From: an uncultured Lachnospiraceae bacterium
GTDB taxonomy: Bacteria > Bacillota > Clostridia > Lachnospirales > Lachnospiraceae
Length of the DNA: 64,000 bases
Assembly (NCBI GenBank): GCA_948473115.1
Contig: CAOKWI010000006.1
Coordinates: forward strand, 1-64,000
Reading direction: 5' to 3'
How positions within the stretch are numbered: the first letter of the stretch is position 1; each line of letters starts with the position of its first letter. A program made the position numbers and the translations under genes. The notes under the pieces were generated by a model that saw only the letters and a program-made list of their open reading frames with translations, searched no databases and was not told where the DNA came from. Positions 33,407 to 41,396 of this stretch are shown here, piece by piece.

Positions 33407-33533
33407 CCAATGCCATTTGTATGACTGCTCTTTTGATGCCCTGCCGGGCAGAACTGACAACCCTGAAATTTGCTGCAGTGTCTTTGACTTTCCGGAAATC
33501 GGTCATGAATGGGCAGGAGACCACATAAATTGA
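33399..33533 (+). CDS. Small Cys-rich protein overlapping the nth end
   Basis: A 44-codon frame starting at GTG 33399, 8 bases inside nth: VCDQCHLYDCSFDALPGRTD then NPEICCSVFDFPEIGHEW. CxxC plus a later Cys and CC suggest a small metal-binding peptide. The SD is weak (AAAGGCG, too close) but translational coupling with nth is possible. I do not recognise it, and it could be non-coding. Confidence 0.4.
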   Translation: MCDQCHLYDCSFDALPGRTDNPEICCSVFDFPEIGHEWAGDHIN

Positions 33534-33561
33534 ATTAAAGTTCTTTTCAGGGAGATCTGTT

Positions 33562-34698
33562 ATGGAAATTTATGTGGTAAAGCAGGGTGACACGGTGGAC
33601 AGGATTGCGGACAGCACCGGGGCCAGTGTGGAACAGATCATTTATGACAATCAGCTGGAGTATCCTTATGGGCTTGCCATCGGGCAGGCTCTTTTAGTGA
33701 ACGACAATGTGAGGAATGCGGGAAGGGCGGTTTCAGTCAGCGGCTATGCCTATCCGTTTATCAAGGCGGAGGTGCTGGAGCAGACCCTTCCCTATCTGTC
33801 GGAGCTTCCTATTTTTTCTTATGGGTTTACCATGGAGGGGGAACTGATCCCGCCGCCTTATGGGGACGACGAGTGGATGATCCGGGCGGCGCTCCGGTTC
33901 GGGACACAGCCCGTCCTCACACTGACGCCCTTTGGTCCAGACGGCAATTTCAATAACCGGCTGATACACTCCGTGGTCAACAATGAGGCTTACCGGGACA
34001 GCCTGATCCAAAATCTTCTGACCCTTATGGAGGAGAAAGGATACCAGGGGGTGGACATTGATTTCGAATATATCCTGGCGGAGGACAGGGACGCTTTCTC
34101 CGCCTTTGTGCGTCAGGTGGCGGAAACCATGCGTGACGCGGGATACCATACCTCCGTGGCACTGGCGCCAAAGACCTCCTCGGACCAGGCGGGGCTTCTG
34201 TATGAGGGAAAGGATTACCGGGCGCTGGGAGAGGCGGCGGATCATGTGCTGCTGATGACTTACGAATGGGGCTATACCTACGGGCCGCCCATGGCGGTGG
34301 CGCCTGTCAATCAGGTGCGCAGGGTGGTGGAATACGCGCTGACCCAGATCCCCAGGGAGAAGATCGATCTGGGCATCCCGAACTATGGCTATGACTGGCC
34401 CCTGCCCTATGAGAGGGGTGTCACGGCAGCCGCTACCGTCAGCAATGTACAGGCGGTGCAGATTGCTGTGGAGCACGGGGCGGAGATCCTGTTTGATCCT
34501 GTGGCGCAGAGCCCCTATTTCCGGTATACGGAAGGCGGGACAGAGCACGAGGTATGGTTCGAGGATGTGCGGAGCCTGCAGGAGAAATTCAACCTGATCA
34601 AGACCTATGGCCTGCGTGGCTGCGGCTACTGGCAGATCATGCAGTGGTTCAGGGCAAACTGGCTCCTCCTTTACAGCCAGTTTTATATCTTAAAATAA
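33562..34698 (+). CDS. LysM-GH18 spore peptidoglycan hydrolase-like (YaaH/SleL type)
   Basis: 378 residues. Residues 1-45 are a LysM domain (MEIYVVKQGDTVDRIADSTG). Residues 70-370 form a GH18 barrel with the motif GVDIDFEYI (acid Glu169), then LMTYEWGYTYGPPMAVAP and GYWQIMQW. No signal peptide, as in the spore-coat-assembled YaaH/SleL N-acetylglucosaminidases that cleave cortex muramic-lactam peptidoglycan at germination. AGGGAGATC is the SD. Expression in the mother cell is expected, though no clear sigma-E box was identified. Confidence 0.88.
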   Translation: MEIYVVKQGDTVDRIADSTGASVEQIIYDNQLEYPYGLAIGQALLVNDNVRNAGRAVSVSGYAYPFIKAEVLEQTLPYLSELPIFSYGFTMEGELIPPPYGDDEWMIRAALRFGTQPVLTLTPFGPDGNFNNRLIHSVVNNEAYRDSLIQNLLTLMEEKGYQGVDIDFEYILAEDRDAFSAFVRQVAETMRDAGYHTSVALAPKTSSDQAGLLYEGKDYRALGEAADHVLLMTYEWGYTYGPPMAVAPVNQVRRVVEYALTQIPREKIDLGIPNYGYDWPLPYERGVTAAATVSNVQAVQIAVEHGAEILFDPVAQSPYFRYTEGGTEHEVWFEDVRSLQEKFNLIKTYGLRGCGYWQIMQWFRANWLLLYSQFYILK

Positions 34699-34823
34699 GG
34701 GAATACGGGTATTTGCGCTGCTTTTCCCACCCACGCCACTGCGCGATGTTTTCACGCGCCTTTTGCATGCAAAACCTGAGACAGCTGTGCGCGAAACCGG
34801 CTTAGAATAGTTTTGGAAATATA

Positions 34824-34852
34824 TTGAAAGAAACTGTCACATTTAGTATAAT
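34824..34852 (+). promoter_or_regulatory. Promoter of the chemotaxis receptor gene
   Basis: TTGAAA (34824-34829), 17-bp spacer, TATAAT (34847-34852). Transcription from here would give a leader of about 190 nt containing the hairpins at 34886-34987. Confidence 0.65.
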
Positions 34853-34885
34853 AAATTTCATACAGAGAGGAAGAAATTGTTCATA

Positions 34886-34987
34886 ACATAGCTTACAAGG
34901 AGTTCGCCTGCTTGCAAGGGCGGACTCCGTAAGCTAAGGAACAGCTGTGCTGTGAGTGAAATATAGCTTACAAGGAGTTTGCTTGTT
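34886..34987 (+). promoter_or_regulatory. Structured leader with alternative pairing
   Basis: TAGCTTACAAGGAGTTCGCC pairs with GGGCGGACTCCGTAAGCTA in a long hairpin. A second copy of the left arm (TAGCTTACAAGGAGTTTGC, about 34965-34984) follows and could compete for the same right arm. A CAGCTG-centred small hairpin lies between them. No gene is seen in 34699-35045. Confidence 0.55.
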
Positions 34988-35045
34988 TTCTCACAATACA
35001 GGTATTTCGTCAGCAAAAATTGAACATAAGGCAGGAGGAACGGAC

Positions 35046-37136
35046 ATGAAATCAATTAAGACAAAGCTTACTTTGTGCATTTTGCTGTGTACTTTTTTAT
35101 CGTCGGCCATTACGGAGCTGGCGTCCCTTCGCGTTACGAAGGAGGCGACGGAGCAGTATGCGCAGCAGAGCATGGTGATGGAAGCCCAGAACAGGACGAT
35201 AGAACTGAATGGCTGGATTGCGTGTATAGAACAATCCGTTGACACTCTGAGTGATTATGTTGTAAATGAAATGGATTTTGACGCCTTTTTCCGGGACAAG
35301 ACGTATGCGGACAAATTTACGGGGCAGATACAGTCGATCCTGGGAGATTTCGCAGTACATACGGATGGTGCAATCACGGCTTACATCCGTTACAATCCGG
35401 AGTATTCCAATCCCACTTCGGGATATTTCCTGATGCGCAATTCCCTTGTGGAGGATTTCTATGAGGTGGAACCTACTGACTTTTCCATGTATGAACCCAC
35501 GGATTATGCACATGTAGGCTGGTACTATCTGCCGGTTGAGAATAAGGCGCCACTCTGGATGTCCCCGTACCTGAATGAGAATGTCAATGTGTACATGATT
35601 TCCTATGTGGTGCCGATCTATGCGGAAGACGGCACTTCCATCGGCATTATCGGTATGGACATAGACTTTAACCAGGTCACAAAGATCGTTGACTCCGTGA
35701 GCATATACGATACGGGTTATGCGTTCCTGACGGATTCCGACGGGATGATCACGCATCATAAGGATCTGGAACTGGGACAGAAGCTGGGAGACCTGGGCGG
35801 CACCACAGGGAATGTGGCGGCAAAGATCGCCGCGGGCGAGGGGGAAAGTACCCTTCTCGAATATACTTACAATAATATCGGGAAGCAGCTGGTATACACC
35901 TCGCTGAACAATGGGATGAGATTTGTGCTGACAGCGCCGGACAAGGAGATACGTTCCACCACCAATACGCTGGTGGTAAAGGCGAGCATGGGAGGACTGG
36001 GCGCTATCCTCTTTTCGGTAGTCGTGGGCCTGGTAATCAGCTTCCTGATTGCGAAACCCATCACGGCGCTTACCAAGGTGATCGACAAGACCGCAAGGTT
36101 TGACTTTACCCCCGCACAGAATAGCAGGCTGCTTAGGCGGTATAAGGATGAAATCGGGCAGATGGCTAACAAGGTACATGAGATGAGAAAGGCGCTGCGC
36201 CAGATGGTGGGAGAGATCAAGGGCGCCGAGGATACGCTCCTGTCAAGCGTTGAGAATCTGGATCATATCATGTCGGATAATAATTCCCGTTCCCAGGATA
36301 ATTCCGCAGCCACACAGGAGATGGCAGCAGGAATTGATATGGCGGCGAAGAATACAAAGCTTATTGCAGACAATATGGAAAATGCAAAGCAGAATGCGGA
36401 GAATATCTATACCCTGACAGAGGACGGCAGGGAAAAGTCGAATCAGATACTCGGCAGGGCGGAAGAGATCAGAAAAACGTCTGAGAATTCCAGTAACCAG
36501 GCAGTCAGAATGTATGAGGAGATCAAGGAAAAATCCGATAAGGCCATAGAACAGTCCAAGGCTGCGGCTAAGATCAATGAATTGACGGATGCCATCAAGA
36601 GCATTTCCAGCCAGACCAGCCTGCTGGCACTCAACGCGAATATCGAGGCGGCAAGGGCCGGAGAGGCAGGCAGGGGCTTTGCGGTGGTTGCCACAGAGAT
36701 CGGTTCCCTTGCGACCCAGACTTCCCAGGCTGTGGATAATATCAATGATATTGTGGGTGCGGTGAATGCGGCGGTGCGAAGCATGACAGAATGTATGAAC
36801 ACCATGATCCAGTTCCTGGAGACACAGGTTATTTCTGACTATGACGCGTTTAAAAATTCGGGAGAGCAGTACCATGAGGACGCGGTTGCCTATATGGATC
36901 TGATGAACCGGATCAAGAGTGCCATAGAAGAACTGGACAGCTATATTGCCAGCATTGCAACCTCTGTGGAGGATATCAATACCACAATGGATCAGTCCAC
37001 GGAGGGCATCAACGTAATCGCGGAGAAATCCTCGAAGGTAGTCGAGAGCACGATGGAGGGTTATGAGAGGCTGAATGAGAGCAAGCAGTCGGTAAAGGCG
37101 CTTGAAGCCATCACCGCGAAGTTCAAACTGGAATAG
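35046..37136 (+). CDS. Methyl-accepting chemotaxis protein (dCache type)
   Basis: 696 residues from the ATG at 35046 with GGAGGAACGGAC as SD. TM1 lies at about 8-28, an extracellular dCache-like sensor at about 35-330 ([40 protein letters not shown]), TM2 at about 337-363, HAMP to about 420, and a cytoplasmic signalling domain to the end. The hairpin tip is [20 protein letters not shown] then [10 protein letters not shown], which binds CheA/CheW. No C-terminal pentapeptide tether. It senses an unknown ligand, possibly an amino acid as many dCache domains do. Followed by a strong terminator. Confidence 0.95.
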   Translation: MKSIKTKLTLCILLCTFLSSAITELASLRVTKEATEQYAQQSMVMEAQNRTIELNGWIACIEQSVDTLSDYVVNEMDFDAFFRDKTYADKFTGQIQSILGDFAVHTDGAITAYIRYNPEYSNPTSGYFLMRNSLVEDFYEVEPTDFSMYEPTDYAHVGWYYLPVENKAPLWMSPYLNENVNVYMISYVVPIYAEDGTSIGIIGMDIDFNQVTKIVDSVSIYDTGYAFLTDSDGMITHHKDLELGQKLGDLGGTTGNVAAKIAAGEGESTLLEYTYNNIGKQLVYTSLNNGMRFVLTAPDKEIRSTTNTLVVKASMGGLGAILFSVVVGLVISFLIAKPITALTKVIDKTARFDFTPAQNSRLLRRYKDEIGQMANKVHEMRKALRQMVGEIKGAEDTLLSSVENLDHIMSDNNSRSQDNSAATQEMAAGIDMAAKNTKLIADNMENAKQNAENIYTLTEDGREKSNQILGRAEEIRKTSENSSNQAVRMYEEIKEKSDKAIEQSKAAAKINELTDAIKSISSQTSLLALNANIEAARAGEAGRGFAVVATEIGSLATQTSQAVDNINDIVGAVNAAVRSMTECMNTMIQFLETQVISDYDAFKNSGEQYHEDAVAYMDLMNRIKSAIEELDSYIASIATSVEDINTTMDQSTEGINVIAEKSSKVVESTMEGYERLNESKQSVKALEAITAKFKLE

Positions 37137-37150
37137 TGTAGCTATTATAA

Positions 37151-37185
37151 AATCCCCCGCAGAAAAACTGCGGGGGATTGGTTTT
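37151..37185 (+). terminator. Intrinsic terminator of the MCP gene
   Basis: AATCCCCCGCAG-AAAAA-CTGCGGGGGATT: a perfect 12-bp stem followed by GGTTTTG. Confidence 0.92.
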
Positions 37186-37195
37186 GTAGGAGTTT

Positions 37196-37272
37196 GTAGG
37201 AAACTGCGCCGTCAGGCGCATGCATTCACAAGTTCGCCGGGCGGACTTGCAAGCGTCACGCAGTGACGCTTT
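37196..37272 (+). repeat. Head-plus-hairpins element with different hairpin set
   Basis: Head GTAGGAAACTGCGCC, then TGCGCC-GTCA-GGCGCA, CAAGTTCGCC-G-GGCGGACTTG and AGCGTCA-CGCAG-TGACGCT, ending in a T-run. It has the same architecture as the 76-77-bp modules but unrelated stem sequences. It stands directly before the four tandem copies. Confidence 0.75.
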
Positions 37273-37275
37273 TTT

Positions 37276-37580
37276 ATCTTATAGGAAATTACGTCTTGGT
37301 CAGGGAAGAATGCGAAGCATTCTTCGAAGTGCCTCGAAGAGACAATTTCTTACCTTATAGGAAATTACGTCTTGGTCAGGGAAGAATGCGAAGCATTCTT
37401 CGAAGTGCCTCGAAGAGACAATTTCTTACCTTATAGGAAATTACGTCTTGGTCAGGGAAGAATGCGAAGCATTCTTCGAAGTGCCTCGAAGAGACAATTT
37501 CTTACCTTATAGGAAATTACGTCTTGGTCAGGGAAGAATGCGAAGCATTCTTCGAAGTGCCGCAAGCGGCACTTTTTTAT
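37276..37580 (+). repeat. Four tandem copies of a 76-bp hairpin module
   Basis: ATAGGAAATTACGTCTTGG heads begin at 37281, 37357, 37433 and 37509, an exact 76-bp period with near-identical units. The first hairpin GAAGAATGC/GCATTCTTC is intact in all four. The second is degenerate in the first three (GTGCCTC...GAGACAAT) and perfect in the last (GTGCCGC-AA-GCGGCAC, T-run). It separates the convergent MCP and metF genes. Confidence 0.92.
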
Positions 37581-38434
37581 CGGTAGATTGCTTCCATGAT
37601 CTCAGCCGCCATTTTAGGCTTGTTCATGGTATAAATGTGGATATCGTCCACGCCATTTTCCTGTAGGTCGCGGATCTGGCGGATGGCAAAGTCAATGCCT
37701 GCTTTGCGCATGTCTTCGGGATTGTCCCCGTGGGCTGCAAAAATATCTGCCAGGGCTTTCGGAATGGTGGAGCCGGAGAGCGTCACCGTAGTGCCGATCT
37801 GCTTCGCGGTGGTAATGGGCATGATCCCGGCACAGATGGGAACCGTGATGCCCTTTTTAGCGGCTTTTTCCAGAAAACCGTAGTAGAAATCGTTGTCAAA
37901 GAAAAGCTGGCTGATGAAAAACTCCGCACCAGCATCCTGCTTTTTCTTTAAATTGTTAAGATCAGATTCCATGCTGAAGCTTTCAAAATGCTTTTCGGGA
38001 TAACAGGCGCCCGCCATATGTAAGTCAGTATGCTCCTTCAGGAAACTCATCATATCGCTGGCATGGGCGAAATCCCTCGATGTAAACTGTTCGTCGCTCA
38101 TGTCCCTGGGGCGGTCACCGCGGAGGGCAAGAATATGTTTTACGTTATTTTTCCTCAATGCATCTGCCACCTGGAGCAGTTCTTCCTTTTTGTTTCCCAC
38201 ACAGGTCATGTGAGCCACCGCATCAATGCCCAGCTGATTCTGGATATAGGAGGCGATCTCCACCGTCCTGCCGGAACGGCTTCCGCCGGCGCCATAGGTA
38301 ACGCTGATAAAATCGGGTTTTAACAGCGCCATTCTGTCCAGTACTTCAAATGCCTTTTCAAATTCCCCGTCCTTTTTAGGCGGAAAAACTTCAAAGGATA
38401 TGCTTCTTTTGTTTTCAAACATATCTTTTATCAT
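37577..38434 (-). CDS. metF: Methylenetetrahydrofolate reductase
   Basis: 285 residues from the start at 38434, 8 bp after GGAG on the minus strand; a longer frame to 38506 lacks an SD. The FAD-binding TIM barrel is recognisable: ISFEVFPPKKDGEFE at the N-terminus, DFISVTYGAGGS, HMTCVGNKKEELLQVADALR, ILALRGDRP, FFISQLFFDNDFYY and PICAGIMPITTAKQ. It reduces 5,10-methylene-THF to 5-methyl-THF for methionine synthesis and C1 metabolism. It is convergent with the MCP gene, with the tandem hairpin array between them. Confidence 0.95.
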   Translation of the reverse strand: MIKDMFENKRSISFEVFPPKKDGEFEKAFEVLDRMALLKPDFISVTYGAGGSRSGRTVEIASYIQNQLGIDAVAHMTCVGNKKEELLQVADALRKNNVKHILALRGDRPRDMSDEQFTSRDFAHASDMMSFLKEHTDLHMAGACYPEKHFESFSMESDLNNLKKKQDAGAEFFISQLFFDNDFYYGFLEKAAKKGITVPICAGIMPITTAKQIGTTVTLSGSTIPKALADIFAAHGDNPEDMRKAGIDFAIRQIRDLQENGVDDIHIYTMNKPKMAAEIMEAIYR

Positions 38435-38477
38435 AATGATCTCCGTTCCAGATGATTTGGCGAATGCCGCCAGGTCT

Positions 38478-38506
38478 TTGACTTTGCAACAGGAATATGG
38501 TAACAT
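38478..38506 (+). promoter_or_regulatory. Promoter of the MoxR-VWA pair
   Basis: TTGACT (38478-38483), 17-bp spacer, TAACAT (38501-38506), 40 bp before the start. It overlaps a fragment TTTGGCGAATGCCGC (38457-38471) of the ATGAG...GCGAATG element family. Confidence 0.5.
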
Positions 38507-38545
38507 GAAACTGTATGAATTTCAAGAGAAAGGCGAGGAATATAT

Positions 38546-39367
38546 ATGGAATTGCAGGGATTTCAGGGTACGAAAGAATATGTGGCAAGCGAGGAGCTGA
38601 TGGCCAGCGTGAACATTGCCATCGCGTTGAAGAAGCCGCTTCTGATCAAGGGCGAGCCGGGCACGGGCAAGACCATGCTGGCGGAGGCGGTGGCAAAGGC
38701 TTTGGGGAAGAAGCTGCTGATCTGGAATATTAAATCCACCACCAAGGCCCAGGAGGGATTGTATGTGTACGATACCATCCAGCGTCTCTACGACGGCCAG
38801 TTCGGAGAGGAGGGCGTGGACGACATTGCCCGGTATATCAAGCTGGGCAAGCTGGGGGAAGCCTTTGACAGCGAGGAGCAGGTGGTGCTCCTGATTGACG
38901 AGATCGACAAGGCGGATCTGGAATTTCCCAATGACCTGTTGTGGGAACTGGATCAGATGGAGTTCTATATCAACGAGACAAAGCGCACGGTGAAAGCGAA
39001 GCACCGCCCTATCGTGATCATCACCTCCAATGCGGAGAAGGAGCTGCCTGACGCGTTCCTGCGCCGCTGTATTTTCCATTATATTGATTTCCCGGACGAG
39101 ACGCTGATGGAGGAGATCGTCAGGGTACATTTCCCCGATGTGGAAGCGAACCTGTTAAAGAATGCCATGGATGTATTTTACAATATCAGGCTGATCCGGG
39201 ATATCCGCAAGAAGCCCAGCACATCCGAGCTGATCGACTGGATCAACGCGCTGCAGATCGGCGGTATTTCCGCCGACAGGATCAAGGCGGAGCTGCCCTT
39301 TGTGGGCACGGTGGTGAAAAAGGACGAGGACCTGGAACTGGTGCGGCAGGAGAAGGGGAATCTGTAG
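38546..39367 (+). CDS. MoxR-type AAA+ ATPase
   Basis: 273 residues. Walker A is GEPGTGKTMLAE (about 36-47), Walker B VVLLIDEIDKAD, sensor 1 VIITSNAEKELPDAFLRRC with the Arg finger. MoxR ATPases act as chaperones that mature or load cofactors into partner proteins together with a von Willebrand factor A protein. The VWA gene begins 11 bp downstream, so the two form one operon. The client protein is not identifiable here, since neither neighbour is an obvious metalloenzyme. Confidence 0.9.
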   Translation: MELQGFQGTKEYVASEELMASVNIAIALKKPLLIKGEPGTGKTMLAEAVAKALGKKLLIWNIKSTTKAQEGLYVYDTIQRLYDGQFGEEGVDDIARYIKLGKLGEAFDSEEQVVLLIDEIDKADLEFPNDLLWELDQMEFYINETKRTVKAKHRPIVIITSNAEKELPDAFLRRCIFHYIDFPDETLMEEIVRVHFPDVEANLLKNAMDVFYNIRLIRDIRKKPSTSELIDWINALQIGGISADRIKAELPFVGTVVKKDEDLELVRQEKGNL

Positions 39368-39377
39368 GAGGCAGGAT

Positions 39378-40586
39378 ATGTTTACTAAATTCTTCGATAC
39401 CCTTCGGGCAAAGGGTTTAAGGGTCACCCTGGGTGAGTTCCTGACCCTTCAGGAAGCGTTGGACAAGGGACTGTGCGGAAGCTCGCTGACGCAGTTCTAT
39501 TATGTGGCGCGGATGATCCTGGTAAAGAGCGAGACGGATTTTGACAAATTTGACATGGCCTTTGACGAGTGCTTCCGTCCCGCCCAGAAGGAGACGGAAG
39601 TGGGGAAAGAGATGCTCCGCTGGCTGGACAAGTCCGACATGCTGGAACTGGCCCACGAGGAGGCCCGCGCCCACTTAAACCAGGTGGAGGATATCCAGGT
39701 GGACAAGGAGCAGGTGGAGGAAACCTTTAAGCAGAGGCTGCGGGACCAGAATGAGGAGCACAATGGCGGCAGCTTCTGGATCGGTACCATGGGGAAGACC
39801 TCCTTCGGCAATATGGGCGGCAATGTGGGCGGCGTCCGGGTAGGCGGACAGACCGGCTACCAGTCCGCCTTTTCCGTGGTGGGGGCAAGGAAATACCGGG
39901 ATTTCCGGGACGACAGGGTGCTGGACAACCGGCAGTTCCAGCTGGCTTTCCGGAAGCTGCGGCAGTTTTCCAGCAGGCTGGATATCCCTGAGACGGAGCT
40001 TGACATAGGCGGTACGGTGGACAAGACCTGCAATAACGGCGGATGTCTCCAGATCGTCATGCAGAAGCCCAGGAAGAACGCGGTGAAGCTGCTGCTTCTG
40101 ATGGATTCCGGGGGGACAATGATCCCCTTTAGCAGCCTGCTGAACGATCTGTTCCAGGCAGTTCACAAATCCAACCATTATAAGGATGTGAAGACCTATT
40201 ATTTCCACAATTGTATCTACAGCAAGCTGTACAAGACACCGGAGTGCGAGAACGGCGACTGGATCGACACAGAGTGGATGTTCCGCAACGTGGACAGCGA
40301 CTACAAGGTGATTATTGTGGGGGATGCTGCCATGGCGCCGGAGGAGCTGTACTCCGACACCGGAAACTACCGGGGGCCAAACGGTGGTCTGTCCGGCTAT
40401 GAGTGGCTGAAGCTGGTGAAGAAGAAGTATAAAAAGATTGTCTGGCTGAATCCCAAAATGGCTCCGGGCCGGGCTCCCTGGAGAGAAGCAGAGACCGCAG
40501 TGAAGGAGCTTTTTCCCATGTATAAACTGACGGTGGACGGCCTGAACCAGGCCATGACGAAACTGATGGTGAATAAGAATTCATAA
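39378..40586 (+). CDS. VWA domain (CoxE-like) protein, partner of MoxR
   Basis: 402 residues. The N-terminal half is helical and charged (EVGKEMLRWLDKSDMLELAH). A Gly-rich loop follows (GTMGKTSFGNMGGNVGGVRV), then FRKLRQFSSRLDIPETELDI. The VWA domain from about 235 has the MIDAS-like LLLMDSGGTM (D-S-G-G-T instead of D-x-S-x-S), VKTYYFHNCIYSKLY and VIIVGDAAMAPEEL. GGAGGCAGGAT is the SD. It works with the MoxR ATPase just upstream. Confidence 0.88.
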   Translation: MFTKFFDTLRAKGLRVTLGEFLTLQEALDKGLCGSSLTQFYYVARMILVKSETDFDKFDMAFDECFRPAQKETEVGKEMLRWLDKSDMLELAHEEARAHLNQVEDIQVDKEQVEETFKQRLRDQNEEHNGGSFWIGTMGKTSFGNMGGNVGGVRVGGQTGYQSAFSVVGARKYRDFRDDRVLDNRQFQLAFRKLRQFSSRLDIPETELDIGGTVDKTCNNGGCLQIVMQKPRKNAVKLLLLMDSGGTMIPFSSLLNDLFQAVHKSNHYKDVKTYYFHNCIYSKLYKTPECENGDWIDTEWMFRNVDSDYKVIIVGDAAMAPEELYSDTGNYRGPNGGLSGYEWLKLVKKKYKKIVWLNPKMAPGRAPWREAETAVKELFPMYKLTVDGLNQAMTKLMVNKNS

Positions 40587-40661
40587 AGATACATCGCGGT
40601 GGGCAGACAGAATATAGAATCAAATATATAAATTGATATATTTTAAAGGGACAACTGTTTC

Positions 40662-40919
40662 ATGAATGTAGATAATGAATTACTAAGAAATTTGGATAAA
40701 TTGCACACCACCGAGCTGGGCGTGGAACGCATTAAAAGAAATCTTTCCTTAGATATAGGTACAAATGATGTTGTTGATTGGTGCAAAACAAAAATCAATT
40801 CTGCCAATGCCACTATTACAAGGAGTGGAAAAAACTGGTATGTAAGCGTAGACAATTGCATGATAACGGTGAATGCATATAGTTATACGATAATCACAGC
40901 ACATAAGGAAAAGAGATGA
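40662..40919 (+). CDS. DUF3781 family protein
   Basis: 85 residues: NLDKLHTTELGVERIKRNLS, DVVDWCKTKINSANATITRS, GKNWYVSVDNCMITVNAYSY. This fits the small DUF3781 proteins of Firmicutes, of unknown function. AAGGGAC serves as SD. Base composition is AT-rich compared with the MoxR/VWA genes. The stop codon is immediately followed in the same frame by the body of a GNAT gene. Confidence 0.75.
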   Translation: MNVDNELLRNLDKLHTTELGVERIKRNLSLDIGTNDVVDWCKTKINSANATITRSGKNWYVSVDNCMITVNAYSYTIITAHKEKR

Positions 40920-41372
40920 AATATTCAACAGTATGCAGATGATACCTTCACAATCATTTATCCGGTTCGCAGTGATGCAGAAGAAGGCCTGATGGAAAAT
41001 GCGTTGTATATTGCACTGATAGGGAAGAAAACCGCAGGAGCGTTTATGCTGAAACACAGGCCGGAGGAGGGGTATCAGAACGGTAAATGGCTGACTGAGG
41101 AGGATTATGAGCATATTTATGTGCTTTATACGCTTGCCGTTCATCCTGATTTCCAGAAGCGCGGTATAGGAACAGAACTGTTAATGTATGCTGAGAGGGT
41201 GGCGCGGGAAGAGAAGTGCGTAAGCATCCGGCTTGATGTTGTAAAGGATAATCTCCCTGCGGAGCGGCTTTACCGGAAATGCGGATATCAGCTGACAGGA
41301 ACAGTGAGTCTGGGATATGAAGCGTATGGCCTTCCGTGGTATAACCTTTACGAAAAAGTGTTGAGCGAATGA
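40920..41372 (+). pseudogene. GNAT acetyltransferase lacking its N-terminal start region
   Basis: From just after the DUF3781 stop the frame reads NIQQYADDTFTIIYPVRSDA then EEGLMENALYIALIGKKTAG, a normal early GNAT sequence but without a start. The first possible ATG is 40992 (AGAAGG SD, giving 126 residues). Motif A is intact (VLYTLAVHPDFQKRGIGTEL) and the C-terminus LPWYNLYEKVL is normal. About 20-25 N-terminal residues seem lost by fusion to the DUF3781 end. It may be inactive or reinitiated from 40992. Confidence 0.6.
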
Positions 41373-41396
41373 ACAATGGAAAGGCGGCGTCAGCAT

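Noticed and set aside
37276..37580. CRISPR-like regular repeats
   Set aside because: The units are contiguous 76-bp copies without unique spacers, and each holds two hairpins and a T-run. No cas genes are in the window.
37448..37666. Frame across the tandem repeats and metF end
   Set aside because: The translation is the repeat itself read twice, and it runs antisense into metF.
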